Assembly: GCA_902767455.1 (NCBI GenBank)
Contig: CACXHH010000057.1
Location: 1 to 9,371, forward strand
Length of the DNA stretch: 9,371 nt
Origin: an uncultured Eubacteriales bacterium
GTDB taxonomy: Bacteria; Bacillota; Clostridia; Christensenellales; Borkfalkiaceae
Direction: 5' to 3'
Shown: positions 6,412-9,371 of the stretch, one piece after another
How the letters are laid out: every line of letters starts with the position of its first letter
Numbering within the stretch: the first letter of the stretch is position 1
Position numbers and translations under genes: made by a program
The notes under the pieces: generated by a model
The model's input: only the letters and a program-made list of their open reading frames with translations
What the model was told of the DNA's origin: nothing
The model's database searches: none

Positions 6412-7371
6412 TTATTCCATTATTTCAAGAGCGCGGGTAAGATATTCGTCGCTTAAAAACGCGCTCAATCTCGAGTTGCTTTCTTCGATAACGGTTTCGG
6501 GATCGACTTTGTTGGTCGATTTTACTTCCACGCACTCGGTGCCTTCCCAAGTTCCGGTAACGACCGTGCCGTCGGAATACCACATAGTGCCTTCGCCCCA
6601 TATCCAGCCCGAGTTCATCTTTGCCGAGAAAGCGCCTTCGAACTTGACTTCGTTTATACCTTTTTCAAAGTAGTAAACGCCGTTGTTATCGTTTCTTATA
6701 CCGTTTTCGAAGTTGCCGTAGTAAATGCCGCCGCTTCCCTGGAAGAACATTATGCCCGTTCCGTGCGGAAGGTTGTTCGCCATTTCGCCGACGTACTTAT
6801 TGTAAGTCGTGTAAATATCTCTTCTGCAACTTGCTATCGAAGGATCGTAAAAGACCTTACAGCCGAACCCTTTGGGCACGCCGTTCTCCCACTCGCCAAA
6901 ATACGCGTCGCCAACGGGCCAGGTCATCCAGCCAAGTCCGTTTCTGTCACCGTTTTTCCAGCTTCCTTCGTAGAAACAACCGGTGGTGAATTCCATTCTT
7001 CCTACGCCTTCGGGAATACCGTCTTTGAACTGCCCGATATACACATCGCCGTTGGCGAACGACTGCTTGCCGAAACCGTCGAATTTACCGTCTTTGAAAG
7101 TTCCTTCGTATTCCACGAGATCGAAGCCTTCGTAAGTTCCGTAACCGTTCAGTTTGCCGTCTTTAAACGTACCTTTCCATTCGTTGCCCATCTCGTCGGT
7201 AAGCTTACCTTGTCCGTTGGGAACGTCGTTTTCGACTTCGCCTTCGTAGGTGAAGCCGCCGCTTAAAGTAAGCGTTTTCGTCTTTTCCTGCTGCGGATCG
7301 GAGCAAGAAACGAGAACCGCCGCGCTTACGGCGGCAATTAATAACAATGCGACTATCTTTTTGATTTTCAT
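6412..7371 (-). CDS. MORN-repeat lipoprotein
   Basis: A 319-residue predicted surface lipoprotein: signal 1-22 with an LVSC lipobox (Cys23), then MORN repeats over almost the whole mature chain. Repeat-leading aromatics fall at Y42, W65, Y88, Y111, Y134 and Y157, exactly 23 residues apart, each with the pattern Y-x-G-x-(F/W)-x-(N/D)-G-x-x-x-G-x-G. Less regular repeats follow at about 193, 218, 244 and 271. The last 40 residues are acidic and helical, with no repeats. MORN units build an extended beta-hairpin sheet that in other proteins works as a scaffold or spacer; no catalytic domain is present. A strong AAGGAG lies 6-7 nt before the ATG, and the gene starts 15 nt after the stop of the MORN-SGNH fusion, so the two form one transcription unit. 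The function is unknown; a surface scaffold partner for the neighbouring SGNH enzymes is inference. Confidence 0.9.
   Translation of the reverse strand: MKIKKIVALLLIAAVSAAVLVSCSDPQQEKTKTLTLSGGFTYEGEVENDVPNGQGKLTDEMGNEWKGTFKDGKLNGYGTYEGFDLVEYEGTFKDGKFDGFGKQSFANGDVYIGQFKDGIPEGVGRMEFTTGCFYEGSWKNGDRNGLGWMTWPVGDAYFGEWENGVPKGFGCKVFYDPSIASCRRDIYTTYNKYVGEMANNLPHGTGIMFFQGSGGIYYGNFENGIRNDNNGVYYFEKGINEVKFEGAFSAKMNSGWIWGEGTMWYSDGTVVTGTWEGTECVEVKSTNKVDPETVIEESNSRLSAFLSDEYLTRALEIME
6862..7248 (-). repeat. Six tandem MORN units, 69-bp (23-residue) period
   Basis: Within the MORN lipoprotein, residues 42-170 consist of consecutive units whose first aromatic residue recurs every 23 residues without indels. 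Units share the YEG/YIG/YFG start, a mid F-K-D-G, W-K-N-G or W-E-N-G turn and an end G-x-G. The period is exact at protein level. At DNA level the units differ at many synonymous sites, so the repeat is old rather than a recent tandem duplication. Confidence 0.9.
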
Positions 7372-7386
7372 ACGATTCTCCTTGTT

Positions 7387-8868
7387 TTATGATTGTTTGT
7401 CGGCGTCGAGATATTCTCTTATTCTCGTCGTCCAGAGCTGATAACCCTTGTCATTCATGTGGAGCCTGTCGCTTAAAAAATACGACGCAAGATCGTCAAC
7501 GGCGGTTTTTGCTTCCGCGTCCTTATACATAAGGTCGTCGACGGGGATATAAACGGTATTTTCAAATTCGCTCGCAAGCCGCGGGAAATATACGTCGTTG
7601 AGCTTTGCTCTCAAAGAGAAGTTGTTGACCGTAGAAGGAGTATACCATTGCCCTACGATATAAAATTTGACGTTGGGATTGTCGTTCCTGCACATGGTCA
7701 TAAGCTTTTTGTAGTTTTCGTAAACGGTTTCGGGCGTAGCGCCGTTGGCCACGTCGTTACCGCCTACGGCAAACACGACGTTATCGGGAGTATACGGCTT
7801 TATAAGGTCGTCGTAATAATTTACCCAGTCGGCGGTAGTCGAGCCGCCGCAACCTACGTCAAGAGCGTCGTAGCCGCTGAAATACTTGGAAAACGGCGTA
7901 TCCGCCATAACGTTCATAAAGGTAAAGTAAGAAGCGCCCGCAAACAGATACTCGACGTGGCGTTTTGCCCACGCGGTGTCACTCGTATATACGTCGTAAT
8001 TTTCACGGAAACGGATATATAAGCTTTCCATATCGGCGGTATAGCCGTCGCGAAGCTTCTGCTCGCCCGTATACCCGTCAAGCAGGTGGCAAGCGGAATA
8101 AAACCCTTTGGCGTACCTTACGGGCTTACCGTCAAGGTCGGTATAGTACATTATGCCGTTACCATATATCCAGCCGCCTTTTTCGTAATCGAACTCGCCT
8201 TCGTAGCCTGCGAACAACTCGTCTTTTTCACAGCCCCACGCCGAGCCGTAGCCCGTGTACGTTGCGGAATAATCCTGAAATCCGTAACCCTTTCTGAAAG
8301 CGTTTCCGTTTCTGTCTATATAAATATCGCCTTCGTAAGTCGTATTATCGCCGAAGCGTATAAAACCTTTGGCGTTCTGATCTCTCTTATACGCGGGGAA
8401 GCCGGTCATCAGCCCTTCTATCCAGATAAGCCCTTCTCCGAGCCCCGACTGGTCGAGCGTAAGTTTTCCGCGGCAACCCGCCATAGTGTTGTTTTTGAAC
8501 TCGCCTTCGTACAGCCAGCCTTCGGTTTTTACCGAGCCGTCTTCGTTATATACCCGCCAGTCGAACGAACCGTGACCTTCGTATTTTCCTTCTTTGAATT
8601 GTCCGCGATAAATACAGCCGCTGTCCCATAATAGCACGCCTTCGCCTTCGGGCTTGCCGTTGACGAGCGTACCCGTATACGTTCTTGCGCCGTCAAGTTT
8701 GTAGTTTGTAACTTCTTTTACGTTTGAAACGCCCGAGCCGTCGACCGACTGACCCGTTCCGCTTTGAGTTTCGGGTGTGTTCGGCTGCTCTGCTACGTCG
8801 CACCCGACGAACGCCGTAATGGACGCGACCGAGAGCGCGACGAGAACGGTGTATAATCCTTTTTTCAT
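7387..8868 (-). CDS. MORN-repeat/SGNH hydrolase fusion lipoprotein
   Basis: A 493-residue two-domain protein. The chosen ATG at 8868 has a strong AAAGGGG site 8 nt upstream and opens a lipoprotein-like signal (MKKGLYTV..., AFVGC, Cys23). A frame extension to a GTG at 8925 would only translate the upstream hairpin. A Ser/Thr/Gly linker (about 28-50) leads to MORN-type units over about 64-260 (YTGTLVNGKPEGEG, YRGQFKEGKYEGHG, YEGEFKNNTMAG, YEGDIYIDRNG, YEGEFDYEKGG). An SGNH domain spans about 304-490: block I LFAGASYF (Ser313), block II VGCGGSTT (Gly341), block III VGGNDVANG (Asn371) and block V LSDRLHMNDKGY (Asp467, His470). Block I has GAS where GDS is typical. That Asp is not part of the catalytic set, so activity is likely retained. 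The enzyme probably deacylates a surface or extracellular polymer, with the MORN part as spacer or binding platform; this is inference. The lipobox residue before VGC is Phe, which is unusual. Confidence 0.9.
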   Translation of the reverse strand: MKKGLYTVLVALSVASITAFVGCDVAEQPNTPETQSGTGQSVDGSGVSNVKEVTNYKLDGARTYTGTLVNGKPEGEGVLLWDSGCIYRGQFKEGKYEGHGSFDWRVYNEDGSVKTEGWLYEGEFKNNTMAGCRGKLTLDQSGLGEGLIWIEGLMTGFPAYKRDQNAKGFIRFGDNTTYEGDIYIDRNGNAFRKGYGFQDYSATYTGYGSAWGCEKDELFAGYEGEFDYEKGGWIYGNGIMYYTDLDGKPVRYAKGFYSACHLLDGYTGEQKLRDGYTADMESLYIRFRENYDVYTSDTAWAKRHVEYLFAGASYFTFMNVMADTPFSKYFSGYDALDVGCGGSTTADWVNYYDDLIKPYTPDNVVFAVGGNDVANGATPETVYENYKKLMTMCRNDNPNVKFYIVGQWYTPSTVNNFSLRAKLNDVYFPRLASEFENTVYIPVDDLMYKDAEAKTAVDDLASYFLSDRLHMNDKGYQLWTTRIREYLDADKQS

Positions 8869-8876
8869 AGATATAA

Positions 8877-8883
8877 CCCCTTT
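8877..8883 (-). promoter_or_regulatory. Ribosome binding site fixing the start of the MORN-SGNH gene
   Basis: AAAGGGG on the minus strand lies 8 nt before the ATG at 8868. It comes after the hairpin at 8893-8928, and no comparable site precedes the GTG at 8925. This supports the shorter start, whose first residues (MKKGLY plus a hydrophobic stretch ending in a Cys) form a proper lipoprotein signal. Confidence 0.8.
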
Positions 8884-8892
8884 AAAAGATAT

Positions 8893-8928
8893 TTCGTGCG
8901 GATGCGGATCACCCGTCATCCGCACGAA
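8893..8928 (-). terminator. Strong hairpin between two MORN genes
   Basis: TTCGTGCGGATG (8893-8904) and CATCCGCACGAA (8917-8928) are a perfect 12-bp inverted repeat. CGG (8905-8907) and CCG (8913-8915) extend the stem across a small bulge, leaving a 5-nt loop. On the minus strand the stem follows the partial MORN gene by 10 nt and is followed by ATATCTTTT, so the T-run starts a few bases late. It could act as a partial terminator, or as a stabilising hairpin at the 5' end of the MORN-SGNH message. Confidence 0.65.
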
Positions 8929-8938
8929 CGTATAAAAA

Positions 8939-9371
8939 TTATTCTTCGACTTTCTGACCGTTTGAAATCACGGTGCCGTCGTCGAGAGTACCGTTATACC
9001 AGCTCCAGGCGCCGCTCGTAGCGTCTACCCAGATATATCCTTCGGTACCGTCCATTCTGCCGTAACCGTAGGTACCTTTTTTGGGCGACTGATTTTCAAA
9101 CTGACCTTTCCAGTAGTTTTCGGTGCCCGTCTTACCCCAGTGGAATTCGCCCGCGCCCGTCATCGCGTCGCCGATGAAAGCTCCGCGATACCAGCAACCA
9201 TTGTTCCAGTCGAAGTAACCGTCGTCGTCTATTCTCTTGCCGTTTACGTATTTACCTTCATAATACATATTGTTGGCGTAGGTAAATTTGCCCGTACCGT
9301 CAAAGTTCCAGGACGAATTGAAAGTTCCTTCGTATTTGTCGCCGTTATTGAAAGTCTTGACGCCGCTTGCG
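8939..9371 (-). CDS. MORN-repeat protein, C-terminal part (start outside window)
   Basis: The reading frame is open to the right edge, so the gene is cut by the window; an internal ATG at 9268 is not the start. The visible 143 residues are MORN-type units: GDKYEGTFNSSWNFDGTGKF, then MYYEGKYVNGKRIDDDGYF, CWYRGAFIGDAMTGAGEF, NYWKGQFENQSPKKGTYG and a degenerate last unit around WSWYNGTLDDGTVISNG. The chain ends in KVEE with no further domain. A signal peptide cannot be checked here, but the two downstream MORN genes both carry lipoprotein signals. It lies upstream of the MORN-SGNH gene on the same strand, separated by 70 nt that contain the hairpin at 8893-8928. It is probably part of the same cluster, possibly with differential expression. 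Confidence 0.85.
   Translation of the reverse strand, partial: ASGVKTFNNGDKYEGTFNSSWNFDGTGKFTYANNMYYEGKYVNGKRIDDDGYFDWNNGCWYRGAFIGDAMTGAGEFHWGKTGTENYWKGQFENQSPKKGTYGYGRMDGTEGYIWVDATSGAWSWYNGTLDDGTVISNGQKVEE

Noticed and set aside
6763..7266. Plus-strand open frame opposite the MORN gene
   Set aside because: An antisense shadow of the repeated TAC-GAA-GG codons. The minus strand shows clear MORN periodicity and a strong ribosome site.
8869..8925. N-terminal extension of the MORN-SGNH protein by 19 residues from a GTG
   Set aside because: The extension translates one arm and the loop of the hairpin, has no ribosome site, and would place a charged, His/Pro-containing stretch before a good lipoprotein signal. 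ATG 8868 with AAAGGGG is clearly better.
6835..9371. CRISPR-like or recent tandem DNA repeats in the MORN region
   Set aside because: The period is in the protein (23 residues) and the DNA units differ at many sites. There are no conserved repeats with unique spacers.

Overview
The window reads as a chromosomal segment of a Gram-positive gut-type bacterium, most likely Bacillota/Clostridia. The basis is the dense leaderless gene packing, four short lipoprotein signal peptides, a YesL/DUF624-like membrane protein, a clostridial-type ArsR regulator with a long C-terminal domain, and moderate GC. Taxonomy below class level cannot be read from the sequence. Every intact gene is on the minus strand. 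The only plus-strand gene is a broken fragment at the left edge.

Layout, left to right. (1) Positions 1-326 hold the 3' part of a small sigma-70-like/HTH gene with a one-base frameshift, followed by an intrinsic terminator at 364-397. This gene converges with the minus-strand operon. (2) Positions 406-5567 hold a six-gene operon read right to left: ABC ATPase, a two-TM protein, a membrane-anchored protein resembling a solute-binding-protein lobe, a six-TM YesL-like protein, a GH32 fructan/sucrose hydrolase lipoprotein, and an ArsR-type regulator. Successive genes overlap by 20, 4, 4 and 1 nt and then are separated by 4 nt, so they are almost certainly co-transcribed and translationally coupled. 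A sigma-70-like promoter lies at about 5598-5626. The functional theme is uptake or sensing and external cleavage of a fructose-containing sugar, but no canonical ABC permease is present. (3) Positions 5657-9371 hold a second minus-strand cluster of predicted surface proteins: a partial MORN-repeat protein entering from the right edge, a MORN-SGNH fusion lipoprotein, a MORN-only lipoprotein with an exact 23-residue repeat period, and a stand-alone SGNH/GDSL hydrolase lipoprotein. Strong hairpins separate the first from the second and the third from the fourth of these genes.

The most unusual part is the MORN/SGNH surface cluster. MORN repeats are known mainly from intracellular and eukaryotic proteins. 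Here at least two MORN proteins carry lipoprotein signals, and one is fused in the same chain to an esterase-type SGNH domain, with another SGNH lipoprotein next door. A reasonable inference is a cell-surface deacylase/scaffold system acting on glycans or envelope polymers. The second point of interest is the GH32 operon, whose ABC-type ATPase lacks the usual C-terminal TOBE extension and is accompanied by small non-canonical membrane proteins instead of standard permeases.
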